Shown in pieces: positions 53,215 to 64,000 of a stretch of DNA of 64,000 nucleotides. Origin of the DNA: Tropicimonas sp. IMCC34011 (GTDB taxonomy: Bacteria; Pseudomonadota; Alphaproteobacteria; Rhodobacterales; Rhodobacteraceae); the NCBI RefSeq assembly GCF_003390865.1, contig NZ_QMEJ01000001.1, positions 930,001 to 994,000 on the forward strand, in the 5' to 3' direction. The translations under genes and the position numbers were made by a program. Numbering within the stretch: the first letter of the stretch is position 1; every line of letters begins with the position of its first letter. The notes under the pieces are model-generated. The model did no database searches. It had not been told where the DNA came from and saw only the letters and a list, made by a program, of their open reading frames with translations.

Positions 53215-54807
53215 ATGGTCGAGATCCTGATTCTCGAGCGCTCGGGTCCCGACCGGCAGCATCTGGATGCTATGCTGGCCGAGGATGGGTACGAGGTGAC
53301 GGCGGTGCGTGACGTGAGCGGTGCGCTTGCCGCCGCGCGTGCCCGGCGCCCGGGACTTGCGATCGTCGAGCTGCCCTTTGCGGAAGAGGACGGCGAGGAG
53401 AAGTGGCGTGAGCTGCTCGAGATGCACGAGGGCCTTCCCGTCATCGCCATCACGACGCCGAGTAGGGTTGCCCTCGCGATCAGTGCCCTGCGGCAGGGCG
53501 CGTATGAATTCATGGTGCGGCCGGTCCAGCCGCCCCGTCTCGCCGGCATCGTCGCGGATGCGCTGCGCACCGGCGGGGCGGACGCATCCCGGGACGTGTT
53601 CTCCGAGGCCCGTTCAACGATGGTCGGTGCCTCGCCCGAAATGCAGCTTCTGCAGCGCCGCCTCAGTGCCGCGGCCCGATCCATGGCGCCGATCTTTCTC
53701 ATCGGGGAGAGCGGCACCGGCAAGGAGCTCAGCGCCAAGGCGATCCATGCCCTGTCCCGCCGGGCGGACGCGCCCTTCGTGACCGTCAGCTGCGCGTCGA
53801 TCCGGCCCAACATGCTCGGGCCCGAGATCTTCGGGTACCTGAAGGACTCCTTTGCCGGCGCCCTGTCGGACACCACCGGCGCCGCCGAACGGGCCGATGG
53901 CGGCACGCTCTTTCTCGACGAGGTCTGCGAGCTGGATCTCCAGATGCAGGGCAAGCTCCTGCGCTTTCTCGAGACGATGCAGATCCGGCCGATCGGATCG
54001 TCCGACGCGCGCGAGGTGGACGTGCGCATCGTGTCGAGCACGAACCGCGACCCCGTGCAGGAAATGCGCGAGGGCAGACTGCGCAATGATCTGTTCTACC
54101 GTCTGCATGTCCTGCCGATCTTCCTGCCTCCCCTCCGCGAGCGGGCTGACGACGTGATCGAGATCGCCCACAACGTGGTCGCCGAGATCGCCGCCGAGGA
54201 GGGCCGCACCATTTTCGGCTTCACGCAGGACGCCGAGGCCGCTTTGCGGGAGCATTCCTGGCCGGGCAATGTCCGGGAACTGAAGAACGTTCTGCGCAAT
54301 GCCGTCGTCCTGGGGTCCGGGAACGAGATCGACGTGAACGCGCTCGGCTCATTTGCCGACTCGCCGTCGCCTCCTCCGGAAGAAGGGTCCGATCCGGATC
54401 CCGGCCTGAACGGGCATGAGCCGACGGACGATTCGTCCCGTGACGAGGGCCCTGTGCAACACGACGGCGTGGCCGGCAACGGGGGACACCCGATCGACGG
54501 ACGCGCGCCCCTTGTTGCGGACGGACATCCGAAGACGCTTCTCCAGGATACCGGGATCGACGTGTTCGGTCTGCTCGAACGTGACCGAAGCGATGCACCG
54601 GCCGATCCCATCGCGGAGATGGAGAGCGACGCCCTCGTCCATGCGCTGGAACTACTGGCCGGGCGATCCTGGGCGGAGGTCGAGGAGCTGATCATCGAGG
54701 CCACGATCCGGCGCAACTCCGGCTCGATCCCCCGCGCCGCGCGCGAACTCGGCCTCGCGCCATCCACGATCTACCGCAAGCGCACCGCCTGGAACGGAGA
54801 GGCCTGA
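53215..54807 (+). CDS. NtrC-like AAA+ activator with degenerate receiver and GAFTGA motifs
   Basis: The 530-residue protein has a receiver-like domain (1-115), an AAA+ domain (about 135-365; Walker A GESGTGKE 164-171, Walker B LFLDEV 232-237) and a Fis-type helix-turn-helix at the end (IPRAARELGLAPSTIYRK). The phospho-acceptor Asp is Glu52 and the conserved Lys is Arg102, so the receiver is probably not phosphorylated. The sigma-54 contact loop GAFTGA reads DSFAGA (211-216). A disordered Pro/Asp/Gly-rich linker (about 375-480) joins the domains. GGGAGG precedes ATG. It may act without sigma-54, as reported for Rhodobacter NtrC. Confidence 0.85.
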   Translation: MVEILILERSGPDRQHLDAMLAEDGYEVTAVRDVSGALAAARARRPGLAIVELPFAEEDGEEKWRELLEMHEGLPVIAITTPSRVALAISALRQGAYEFMVRPVQPPRLAGIVADALRTGGADASRDVFSEARSTMVGASPEMQLLQRRLSAAARSMAPIFLIGESGTGKELSAKAIHALSRRADAPFVTVSCASIRPNMLGPEIFGYLKDSFAGALSDTTGAAERADGGTLFLDEVCELDLQMQGKLLRFLETMQIRPIGSSDAREVDVRIVSSTNRDPVQEMREGRLRNDLFYRLHVLPIFLPPLRERADDVIEIAHNVVAEIAAEEGRTIFGFTQDAEAALREHSWPGNVRELKNVLRNAVVLGSGNEIDVNALGSFADSPSPPPEEGSDPDPGLNGHEPTDDSSRDEGPVQHDGVAGNGGHPIDGRAPLVADGHPKTLLQDTGIDVFGLLERDRSDAPADPIAEMESDALVHALELLAGRSWAEVEELIIEATIRRNSGSIPRAARELGLAPSTIYRKRTAWNGEA

Positions 54808-54840
54808 CAGGCGGAGCGCCGGACCAGCGCCCCTCGCATC

Positions 54841-55599
54841 TCAGACGAACTGCTCGCGGATCAGACGCTCGTCGAGACCGTGACCGGGATCGAAGAGGAT
54901 CCGGTGCCGCACCTCCGGCTCCGAGCGCACGAGAACCGTCACCACATCCTCCACCGACCGGCTGTCCGCATCGGCCATGACGGGTCGCTTCTGCGCTTCC
55001 AGCACGTCGATACGCACCTCGGAGCGCTTCGGGATCAGGGCCCCCCGCCAGCGCCTCGGCCGGAACGCGGCGACGGCCGTGAGCGCCAGCACGTCCGCGC
55101 CGATGGGCAGGATCGGGCCGTGAGCGGAGTAGTTGTACGCGGTGGATCCCGCAGGGGTGGAGACCAGCGCCCCGTCGCAGACAAGCTCCGGCAGGCGGAC
55201 TTTCCCATCGACCGAGATCTTCAGCTTCGCGGCCTGCGGTCCGGCACGGAGCAGGGAGACTTCGTTGATCGCAAGCCCGGTATGGCGTGATCCGTCGGCG
55301 GAGGTCGCTTCCATCACGAGGGGGTTGATGACCTGCTCCTCGGCCGCGGCGACGCGCTCGACCACGTTGGCCTCGCTGTACTCGTTCATCAGAAAGCCGA
55401 TGGTGCCGCAGTTCATTCCGTAGACGGGCGCGTCGAGATGCTGTGTGGCGTGAAGCGTCTGAAGCATGAAACCGTCGCCGCCGAGCGCGACGATCACCTG
55501 CGCCTCTTCGGGCGGCGTGTCGCCGTGCCGCGCGACGAGGCGTTCGTGGGCATCCTGCGCCTGGGCGGCCGGGCTGGCGAGAAAGGCGATCCTGATCAC
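54841..55599 (-). CDS. nadK: NAD kinase
   Basis: The 252-residue enzyme has the GGDG motif (40-43), YGMNCGTIGFLMNEY, AINEVSLLR and the signature CDGALVSTPAGSTAYNYSAH (20 residues). It phosphorylates NAD to NADP. Length fits the short alphaproteobacterial form. The gene converges on the NtrC-like gene with a 33-base gap. Confidence 0.94.
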   Translation of the reverse strand: MIRIAFLASPAAQAQDAHERLVARHGDTPPEEAQVIVALGGDGFMLQTLHATQHLDAPVYGMNCGTIGFLMNEYSEANVVERVAAAEEQVINPLVMEATSADGSRHTGLAINEVSLLRAGPQAAKLKISVDGKVRLPELVCDGALVSTPAGSTAYNYSAHGPILPIGADVLALTAVAAFRPRRWRGALIPKRSEVRIDVLEAQKRPVMADADSRSVEDVVTVLVRSEPEVRHRILFDPGHGLDERLIREQFV

Positions 55600-55695
55600 G
55601 CGTCGTGTCTCCCGGTCACGTGCTGCTCCGGTTCGGGGTCAGTCTTTGCCCGCACCGGATGCGACGACAAGAGGGACCGGCCACGAAGAACCGCC

Positions 55696-56229
55696 TCACT
55701 CGGCCGCAGGCGCCTCCGGCAGGCGGGACAGACCATCGGCGAGCCCTTCCGTCTCGAACTCGAAGACGACCGGCTCGGCGCCGAGGCCGGGCCGGTAGGC
55801 GCCGATCTGGTCCGTTTCCTCCAGGCGGCTCGGCGCTTCGGCCTCGAGCCGGATCAGCGCTTCGCACCGCCCGCCGCGGCAGGTCTGCCATGTCAGCGGA
55901 ATGCGCGCGTCGTCCTCGGCGCCGCCGATGGAGAAATCCGTCGGAAGATACGCGCCTTCCGGCACCTGGGCGGCGAAGAAATAGGTATCAGTCCCGGGCT
56001 CGGGGAAGACGAGGAACTTGACCACGAGGGCGCCGCCCTCCCGCCGCGTCAGCGTCTGCGAGAGCATGCACTGCGCCTGCCCCTCGGGGCATTCGACGCG
56101 CCACCGGCCGACTTCGTCACCCGCGGAAAGCGGGCCATCGCCGGCCGCTTCCTGAGCCGGAAGAGCGGCGGCGCCGGCGACGAGAAACACCGCGCCGAGG
56201 GCGGCAAGGCGACGTGGGACGCGGAACAT
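55696..56229 (-). CDS. invasion-associated locus B (IalB) family periplasmic protein
   Basis: The 177-residue protein has a signal peptide (residues 1-25, ending LPAQE) and the IalB pattern VGRWRVECPEGQAQCMLSQT (20 residues), VKFLVFPEPG, GVDFSIGG-like PTDFSIGGAE and WQTCRGGRCEALIRL, with paired cysteines. IalB was named in Bartonella, but the family is widespread in free-living alphaproteobacteria; its function is unknown. GAGGAGG six bases before the ATG at 56229 supports that start over 56250. Confidence 0.85.
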   Translation of the reverse strand: MFRVPRRLAALGAVFLVAGAAALPAQEAAGDGPLSAGDEVGRWRVECPEGQAQCMLSQTLTRREGGALVVKFLVFPEPGTDTYFFAAQVPEGAYLPTDFSIGGAEDDARIPLTWQTCRGGRCEALIRLEAEAPSRLEETDQIGAYRPGLGAEPVVFEFETEGLADGLSRLPEAPAAE

Positions 56230-56444
56230 GAGAGGCCTCCTCGGGGTCATCTTCTTACCCTCAGCCCTATAACAAGCGGGCTTGCCTTGTCCACGCGCGC
56301 AGGCTGTCACGCCCGCCCGCCACATCGGAGCTATACAAAGCGTGCGCGACACGTTAGAGAGCCGCCTTTCCTTCCTCCCGTCGCGGCTTTCCTCGCGCGC
56401 GACACGACGGCGGCTCAAGCCCCCCGCAGATCGGCTACGTCCTC

Positions 56445-58694
<2,250 letters not shown>

Positions 58695-58697
58695 GAC

Positions 58698-60071
58698 CTA
58701 GCCACTCCGCGCCGAGGCCGCCACGAAGGCCTCGGCGACACGCGCATAGCCCGCCGCGTCCAGGTGGATCGCATCGGAGCGCAGCGACCGGGGGACAAGA
58801 CCGGCGGTGACGTCCGCCTGATCCCCGGCGCTGCCGTCGCTGCCCGCCTGCAAGGCTGCGAGACAATCGACGAAGCGCCCGCCGTGATGGGCCGCGAGAT
58901 CGGCGTTCAGGGCCCCTATGGCAGCGAGCGTCGTGCTGCCATCCGACGCGCTCGGAAGGACCGACCCGACGAGGTACTCACCGTGGTCCAGATGCGCGAT
59001 CATGGCGCCGATATCGGCCTTCACCGTCTCCGGGGCCACCGCGTTGTTCCGCCCCGCCCAGATCCACGCGGCCCGATCCGCCATCGCCGCGGCGATGTCC
59101 GGCACGAAGGCCGTGCCGTCCGCCACCGTCACGGCAGGCCCCGTTTCCGTGCGCAGGAACGTCCAGTGCCCGTCCGGATCCGTCACCATCGTCCCAGCCG
59201 CTTCGGCCAGCCGTCCCTGCATCGCGCCGACATGGGCGCCGGAGCGGGTGAGCACGTTGACCGACATGTCCGAGACGGCCGCTTCCGGTTGCGCCTCCTC
59301 CAGCGACACGTTGCCGATCCGCACCGTGCCAACCTGCGTATGCGTCATCACGCACAGGCTGTTGGCGGTCGCCTCGCCATCCGATCCGACCGTCAGATCG
59401 AAGCTCTTGAGCCCGCCCGAGGAAAAGCCCCGCCTTGCGGACCAGCTTCCGTTGAACGTCGTGGCGCTGCCCGAATTGACGAGGCCGACCTCGATCCAGG
59501 ACGCGCCGCCCATGTCGATCTCAAAGCTGAGGGTCACCGTCCGGCCCGCCTCCAGCTGCTGTCCCAGCCAGACCTGCGCGCCCGAGAACGGCGTCCCCTC
59601 GGCCTCGATCACGAGCGCATCGCCCTCGGCGAAGATTGCGGCAGGGGGAGCCGCAAGGCGGGGCGCCCACGCCGAAAGCCCGTCCCGGAAATCCCAGTCC
59701 GCCTCGATCCAGCCGGGGATTGCGCCTTCGGTCAGCGAGACCGCGATGGGCACCGCGCCCTGCCGGGCGGCGATCTGCGTCGACGTCTGCCCGCCGATCC
59801 CGAGATTCGCGATGCGCCGGCCGCTCTTCGCCTCGGCCACCGCTGGCCAGGCCTCATCGGGCCCCGCTCCCGCGCCTTCCGTGAGACTGTCCCCCCAGGC
59901 CGCGACGGCCCGTGCGGCGAGGCCCGTCCGATGGCGCCAGCTCCCATAGCCGAGCGCCAGCCCGCCCGTCGTCGCTCCGATCCCCAGCATGATCACCGCT
60001 CTCCTCGATAGGCCCCGCGCGGCGGGTCCTGCCCGGCCGCCGATGGAACGATCGGGGGGGCGGCTTGCCAC
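58698..60071 (-). CDS. SGNH/GDSL hydrolase with inserted carbohydrate-binding-like domain
   Basis: The 457-residue protein has block I GDSLTEG (60-66, nucleophile Ser62), block II GIGGQTS (91-97), block III WAGRNN and block V DAIH (Asp433, His436). Between blocks II and III a beta-sandwich-like segment (about 110-270) resembles CBM4/9-type modules. An SRRAVI twin-arginine motif (22-27) and hydrophobic stretch suggest Tat export. GTG at 60071 lies five bases after the acetyltransferase stop, and fits coupling; GTG 59996 or ATG 59990 would lose the RR motif. It may remove acyl groups from surface polysaccharide. Confidence 0.75.
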   Translation of the reverse strand: MASRPPDRSIGGRAGPAARGLSRRAVIMLGIGATTGGLALGYGSWRHRTGLAARAVAAWGDSLTEGAGAGPDEAWPAVAEAKSGRRIANLGIGGQTSTQIAARQGAVPIAVSLTEGAIPGWIEADWDFRDGLSAWAPRLAAPPAAIFAEGDALVIEAEGTPFSGAQVWLGQQLEAGRTVTLSFEIDMGGASWIEVGLVNSGSATTFNGSWSARRGFSSGGLKSFDLTVGSDGEATANSLCVMTHTQVGTVRIGNVSLEEAQPEAAVSDMSVNVLTRSGAHVGAMQGRLAEAAGTMVTDPDGHWTFLRTETGPAVTVADGTAFVPDIAAAMADRAAWIWAGRNNAVAPETVKADIGAMIAHLDHGEYLVGSVLPSASDGSTTLAAIGALNADLAAHHGGRFVDCLAALQAGSDGSAGDQADVTAGLVPRSLRSDAIHLDAAGYARVAEAFVAASARSG

Positions 60072-60075
60072 CGGC

Positions 60076-60663
60076 TTAACGGGGCGGGCGGGACGTGGCC
60101 CGCGCCCGCACCTCCCGCGCGGGATTGCCGGCATGGATCATCCAGGGCGCAAGGCTGCGCATGGCGACGCCCCGCGCGCCGAGCACGGCGCCCTCGCCTA
60201 TGCGCACGCCCGGTCCGACGAAGGCCTCGGCGCAGATCCACGCCAGCTCGCCCACCTCGATGGGCCGCGTCACGAGCTGAAACGACGGATCGGACGTATC
60301 GTGCGTGCCGCCGCAGAGATGCGCGCCCTGGGAGATGACGGCACGCCGCCCGACGGCGATCCGCCCCATGGCATAAAGGCGTACGCGGGGACCGATCACC
60401 GCCTCCTCGGCGATGTCCAGATTGCGCGGCAGCCAGATCGCGGCCGAGCCGTAGATCCGGGCGCCCGCCCCGATCCGCGCGCCGAAGACCCTCAGGAGAA
60501 CCGCCCGCCACGCATGGAGGGGCGGCGGCGTCCAACGCGCGAGGAGCAGCCAGACCGCCGCGAAAACTATCCGTTCCAGGCGGTTGGCGAGCGTGAAGGA
60601 GGCGCTGCCGGTGAAGATGTTCCGCCCCTCGCGTGCCTGAAGGAGATCAGGCCCGGCGCCCAT
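60076..60663 (-). CDS. WcaF-like hexapeptide-repeat acyltransferase
   Basis: The 195-residue left-handed beta-helix protein has repeated [IV]G-type hexapeptides (ARIGAGARIYGSAAIWLPRN, 20 residues) and the WcaF-family active region CGGTHDTSDPSFQ, with His as the likely base. It ends with HAGNPAREVRAR. It would add an acetyl or related group to a glycan, as in colanic acid synthesis. It overlaps the upstream glycosyltransferase by 17 bases. Confidence 0.85.
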   Translation of the reverse strand: MGAGPDLLQAREGRNIFTGSASFTLANRLERIVFAAVWLLLARWTPPPLHAWRAVLLRVFGARIGAGARIYGSAAIWLPRNLDIAEEAVIGPRVRLYAMGRIAVGRRAVISQGAHLCGGTHDTSDPSFQLVTRPIEVGELAWICAEAFVGPGVRIGEGAVLGARGVAMRSLAPWMIHAGNPAREVRARATSRPPR

Positions 60664-61816
60664 GAGCAGCCTCCCGAAGAAGCTCCGCGAGCGCCTCCGC
60701 CGCGCAGGTCACGGAGAAATGGCGCTCGTACGTCCTGCGCGCCTGCCGCCTCATCCCCTCGACGGCGGCGGGCGCGAGGGAGAGAAAGCGGGCGAGGCCC
60801 TCGACCGTACCGGCACGGTCGTTCTCCGTCACGAGCCCCGCGCCGCCGGATTCGATTTCTCGCCAGATATTGACCCGCTTCGTCGTCAAAACCGGCGTGC
60901 CGCAGGCCATCGCCTCGGCGAGAACGATGCCGAAATTCTCCCCGTGCGACGGCAGCGCCAGCGCTTCCGCGCTGAGAAGGGCGCCCCATTTCGCACATCC
61001 AAGGAGCGGTCCGGGCAGGTGGACCCGCCCGCCGAGCCCGACCGCCGCGGCGGTGGTCGCAAGGGTCTTCGCGATGCCCTCCTGATCCGGTCCCGCCACG
61101 ACGAGGTGAAGGTCCGGTCGGCGCGCGGCGATCTCGGCGAAGGCATCGACGAGCAGATCCGCCCCCTTCTTGCGATGAAGCCGCGACAGGAACAGCACGA
61201 ATGGCGCTGCCCCGAGGCCCGGACAGGTCGCTCGGAACGCGGCCGGCCCCTCCTTTCGGTCGCAACTGCCGGGCTGGGCCGCTCCGTAGGGAACGACATG
61301 GCCGCGGTAGGGCCACATGCGGAACATGCCCTCGGCCAGTCGCTGCTCCTCCCCCGAGGTGAAGAGAACCCTGTGCGCCCGCGCCAGCACCCTGCCCTGA
61401 TACGTTGCCCAGAAGGCCTGCTTCAGCGCGTGCTTCGCCGGGTAGGCCGCCCGGAACCAGGGATCGAGCATCCCGTGGGTGAAAACGAGGTGCGGCAGTC
61501 CCGCCCGGATCGCGGCCTGCCCCCCGGCGACGGAGGCGTGGTTCCACAGCCCGTGGATCACCGCCGCGTCATAGGCGGCCGCATGCTGCTGCATCCACAT
61601 GCCGAGGCGCGGCGTGTACCCGTAGCGGCGGTGCACCGGCCCCATACCGAAGACCCTGGCCGGAAAGCACAGCGCGTGGGGGGATGTCTGCTCGTCGAGG
61701 CACAGCACGTCCGTCTCGATGCCGAGCGCGGCCTGCGCCATGGCGGAGTGGCGCAGCGCTTCGACGGGGCCGCCCTGCGCCGGATCGACCGAAGCGATGA
61801 TACGAAGCACCCTCAT
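60647..61816 (-). CDS. glycosyltransferase family 4
   Basis: The 389-residue GT-B protein begins MRVLRIIASVDPAQGGPVEA (20 residues), the donor-loop pattern of GT4 enzymes, and has FLSRLHRKKGADLLVDAFAE (20 residues) and the EX7E motif in ENFGIVLAEAMACGTPVLT (Glu-Glu pair). It overlaps the gmhB stop by four bases. Position between heptose and acetylation genes suggests assembly of a heptose-containing polysaccharide, but donor and acceptor are unknown. Confidence 0.88.
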   Translation of the reverse strand: MRVLRIIASVDPAQGGPVEALRHSAMAQAALGIETDVLCLDEQTSPHALCFPARVFGMGPVHRRYGYTPRLGMWMQQHAAAYDAAVIHGLWNHASVAGGQAAIRAGLPHLVFTHGMLDPWFRAAYPAKHALKQAFWATYQGRVLARAHRVLFTSGEEQRLAEGMFRMWPYRGHVVPYGAAQPGSCDRKEGPAAFRATCPGLGAAPFVLFLSRLHRKKGADLLVDAFAEIAARRPDLHLVVAGPDQEGIAKTLATTAAAVGLGGRVHLPGPLLGCAKWGALLSAEALALPSHGENFGIVLAEAMACGTPVLTTKRVNIWREIESGGAGLVTENDRAGTVEGLARFLSLAPAAVEGMRRQARRTYERHFSVTCAAEALAELLREAAHGRRA

Positions 61817-62346
61817 GTCAGGGCGATCTCCGCCGCCTCTTCGAGGCTCTCCGCGATCGGCACTCCCTCGCGCCGCGCCCAGTCGACGTGGCACATGCCC
61901 TGACCCGTCATCACGAGGATGCCGGGAACACCCCGCGCGCGCCCCGCCCCGATATCGCTCGGACGGTCCCCGATCATCCAGGACGCGCCGAAATCGATAT
62001 CCCCCCGGCTCTGAGCCCGGTCGAGCAGCCCCGGACCCGGCTTGCGGCAGGTGCAGCCCGCGTCCGGCGCATGGGGGCAGTTCTGCCAGTCCTGCACGAA
62101 GACCTTCTCGGCCACGAGCTGCCGGTCCGTCTCCCGCATGACCTTCGAGAGCGCATCCCGCGCGAAGAGGCCGCGGCCGATGCCCGACTGATTGGATACG
62201 ATGACGATCCGGTAGCCGGCCTCCGCGAAGCGCCGCATCCCCTTCGCCGCGCCGGGCAACAGGCGCACGCCGCGGGGATCGCTGAGGAAATGACGATCCT
62301 CGATCACCGTCCCGTCCCGGTCCAGAAAGACGGCGCGCCGCATCAT
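61813..62346 (-). CDS. gmhB: D-glycero-beta-D-manno-heptose 1,7-bisphosphate 7-phosphatase
   Basis: The 177-residue HAD protein has motif I FLDRDGTVIED (Asp9, Asp11), the zinc loop CPHAPDAGCTC (Cys90, His92, Cys98, Cys100) followed by RKPGPGL, and GDRPSDIGAGRARG. It removes the C7 phosphate in ADP-heptose synthesis. HisB-N type phosphatase is the alternative, but the heptose neighbours decide for GmhB. It overlaps hldD by four bases. Confidence 0.92.
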   Translation of the reverse strand: MMRRAVFLDRDGTVIEDRHFLSDPRGVRLLPGAAKGMRRFAEAGYRIVIVSNQSGIGRGLFARDALSKVMRETDRQLVAEKVFVQDWQNCPHAPDAGCTCRKPGPGLLDRAQSRGDIDFGASWMIGDRPSDIGAGRARGVPGILVMTGQGMCHVDWARREGVPIAESLEEAAEIALT

Positions 62347-63323
62347 CGGTAGGGGTCCGTCATCGAAAGGTGCTTGCCCACGTAATCGGCGACGCCGGCC
62401 TCGAGATCGTGAAAGGGCATGTCGATCCCGGCGCGGCGGAGCTTCGCCATCCGCGCCTCGGTGCGGTACTGGTAGCGCCCCTCGAGGGCGACCGGGAGCG
62501 GGATATAGCGGACCTCCGGCTCCCGCCCGAGCGCACGGCCGAGGGCGGCGACGAGGTCAGCGAAGCTGCGCGCGACGCCCGTTCCGAGGTTGTAGAGACC
62601 GGACGGAACCGGCCGCTCCAGCATGGCCAGCATCGCGGCCGTGCAGTCCTTGACGTAGACGAAATCGCGCGATTGCTGTCCGTCCGCGATGCCGGGACGG
62701 TCCGACTTGAAGAGCTCGACTGTCTCCCCGCGGGACACGGGACCGAAAAACCTGGCGATGACACTCATCATGTTCTCCTTGTGATACTCGTTGGGGCCGT
62801 AGACGTTGAAGAACCGCAAGCCGGCCCAGAGTGCCGGCGCCTCCCCGGCGCGCGCCCGATCCAGCAGGATCCGGTCCGTGGCGGCCTTGGACCAGCCGTA
62901 GGCATTCAGGGGGGCAAGGGCTGCGAGGGCGGCGGGAGCCTCGTCATCGGCAAGGTCCGTCTCCCGCGCGCCGTAGGTCGCCGCCGACGAAGCATAGAGA
63001 AGGGGCACCCGCGCCGCGGTGCACCAGTCCCAGAGCCGGACCGTCGCGCGGATGTTGCGATCGACCAGCAGGTCCGCATCCCGCTCCGTCGTGGCCGAGA
63101 TCGCGCCCATGTGGATCACCGCCTCGACGCCCTGCCGGCCTTCGAGCCAGCGCGGAAGATCCTCCGGGCGCACGAACTCCGCGATCTGGCGCTTGCTCAC
63201 GTTGCGCCACTTCTCCCCCGTTCCGAGCCAGTCGCAGAGAACGAGAGGCCCCGCGCCCGCCTTCTCCAGCTCGGCAAGCATGTTGGACCCGATGAAGCCG
63301 GCGCCGCCGGTGACGAGGATCAC
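62343..63323 (-). CDS. hldD: ADP-L-glycero-D-manno-heptose 6-epimerase
   Basis: The 326-residue SDR has the Rossmann loop GGAGFIGSN (6-14), [20 protein letters not shown] (20 residues), the YGWSK active site and [20 protein letters not shown] (20 residues), all typical of HldD (RfaD). It epimerises ADP-D-heptose to the L form used in LPS core. It overlaps hldE and gmhB by four bases each. Confidence 0.94.
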   Translation of the reverse strand: MILVTGGAGFIGSNMLAELEKAGAGPLVLCDWLGTGEKWRNVSKRQIAEFVRPEDLPRWLEGRQGVEAVIHMGAISATTERDADLLVDRNIRATVRLWDWCTAARVPLLYASSAATYGARETDLADDEAPAALAALAPLNAYGWSKAATDRILLDRARAGEAPALWAGLRFFNVYGPNEYHKENMMSVIARFFGPVSRGETVELFKSDRPGIADGQQSRDFVYVKDCTAAMLAMLERPVPSGLYNLGTGVARSFADLVAALGRALGREPEVRYIPLPVALEGRYQYRTEARMAKLRRAGIDMPFHDLEAGVADYVGKHLSMTDPYR

Positions 63324-64000
63324 GCCGCCCCCTCCCGCGCGCGGCGGATGATCGAGGTGGAGGACTTGCCGTCCACCAACGGCGCAAGACGCACCTCGCC
63401 GCCGTAGCCGAGGACGATATCCGAGCCGACCACCGCATCCATGCTGTAATCCGCCCCCTTCACCAGAACGTCGGGCTTCAGGGAGCGGATCAGGCGGACG
63501 GGCGTGTCCTCATCGAAGATCACCACCGCATCCACCGTTCCGAAGGCGCCGAGGACGGCGGCGCGGTCGAGCTCGGGATTGACCGGGCGACCCGGCCCCT
63601 TGCCGAGGCGGCGGACGGAGACGTCGCCGTTCAGCCCGACGATCAGCACGTCGCAGGTGCTGCGGGTGAATTCCAGAAGCGCGATATGGCCAGGATGCAC
63701 GATGTCGAAGACACCGTTGGTGAAGCCGATGCGGCGGCCCTCCGCGCGGCGCCGGGCGACGTAGCGCACAGCCTCCTCGAGCGTCAGCAGATGCGGTGCG
63801 CCGAGGCGTTTGCCGTCCTGCTCCGCCGCCTCCAGCCGATCCGCCAGTTCCTCCGGCGAAACGGTCGAGGTGCCGCGCTTGCCGACCACGATCGCGGCGG
63901 CGGCATTGGCGATGCGCGCGGCATCGGCCAGCGCGACCCCGGCGGCGAGAGCGAGGGCGAGGGTGCCGATAACGGTATCGCCGGCACCGACCACATCGAA
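63320..64000 (-). CDS. hldE: bifunctional heptose kinase / adenylyltransferase, N-terminus outside window
   Basis: The visible 226 residues hold the end of the PfkB-type kinase domain ([20 protein letters not shown], 20 residues) and the complete cytidylyltransferase-like domain ([20 protein letters not shown], 20 residues; [25 protein letters not shown]). The frame stays open to the right edge, so the start lies further upstream. Kinase and adenylyltransferase are fused, as in E. coli HldE. It begins the heptose operon and overlaps hldD by four bases. Confidence 0.93.
   Translation of the reverse strand, partial: FDVVGAGDTVIGTLALALAAGVALADAARIANAAAAIVVGKRGTSTVSPEELADRLEAAEQDGKRLGAPHLLTLEEAVRYVARRRAEGRRIGFTNGVFDIVHPGHIALLEFTRSTCDVLIVGLNGDVSVRRLGKGPGRPVNPELDRAAVLGAFGTVDAVVIFDEDTPVRLIRSLKPDVLVKGADYSMDAVVGSDIVLGYGGEVRLAPLVDGKSSTSIIRRAREGAA

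Overview
The window is 64 kb of very G+C-rich, densely packed bacterial chromosome. Gene content and style point to an alphaproteobacterium of the order Rhodobacterales, as a family-level inference only. The supporting signs are a soluble NAD-dependent molybdenum formate dehydrogenase operon (fds) behind a LysR gene, a TelA / DUF2927 / SPFH cluster of the kind I associate with this order, an IalB-family periplasmic protein, an Anbu peptidase operon, a single-ATPase-domain xylose transporter, and an intergenic CCCCCGGGGTATTT-type element. I saw no tRNA, rRNA, CRISPR array, insertion sequence, prophage or replication origin.

Layout. 1-3.3 kb: a phospholipase D-family protein cut by the left edge, a CsbD stress protein behind a stress-sigma-like promoter, and an amidoligase overlapped by a class I glutamine amidotransferase. 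3.3-10.4 kb: RNA helicase HrpB, a YbbA/YbbP-like ABC exporter pair, TadA and a 23S-type pseudouridine synthase. 10.5-18.2 kb: a membrane/toxic-anion stress island of TerC, a small membrane protein, an XpaC-like protein, TelA, a DUF2927 lipoprotein, an SPFH protein with a GYF-like tail, an unknown exported protein on the other strand and a membrane-anchored double zinc-ribbon protein. 18.3-20.5 kb: an unknown membrane protein, a fructokinase-like kinase and D-aminoacyl-tRNA deacylase. 20.6-24.6 kb: an operon of ATP-grasp, alpha-E, transglutaminase-like and Anbu genes.

24.6-31.8 kb (minus strand): LysR, then fdsG-fdsB-small VOC-like ORF-fdsA-fdhD-fdsD. Every junction from fdsG to fdsD is a 4-nt ATGA overlap, and a LysR-type box with a second palindrome sits in front of fdsG. 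31.8-33.2 kb: phosphoglycolate phosphatase and ribulose-phosphate epimerase. 33.3-42.4 kb: D-xylose uptake and catabolism (xylF, xylH, xylG, xylB, xylA on the minus strand) diverging from a ROK regulator, with a palindromic operator on the xylF -35 box. The regulator overlaps a CRTAC1/FG-GAP gene that faces a di-heme MauG/CcpA-family gene. 43.8-49.8 kb: a thioesterase, glgC, treY and treZ; glgC and treZ each have a GGAAC-N16-(C/T)GTT promoter-like sequence. 50-56.2 kb: an SDR, a lysine-rich micro-ORF, propionyl-CoA synthetase, an NtrC-like activator with a degenerate receiver and a degenerate GAFTGA loop, NAD kinase and an IalB-family protein. 56.4-58.7 kb: a DEAD-box helicase with a long disordered basic tail. 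58.7-64 kb (minus strand): a tightly overlapped surface-glycan operon (hldE, cut by the right edge, hldD, gmhB, glycosyltransferase, WcaF-like acetyltransferase, SGNH hydrolase).

Main themes. Stress physiology recurs as CsbD, trehalose and glycogen genes under look-alike stress promoters, plus the TerC/TelA/SPFH island. Two separate predicted amide-bond-forming systems lie within 20 kb of each other. The least understood parts are the TerC-to-zinc-ribbon island, the amidoligase pair, the VOC-like ORF inside fds, and the NtrC-like protein that lacks its sigma-54 contact motif.
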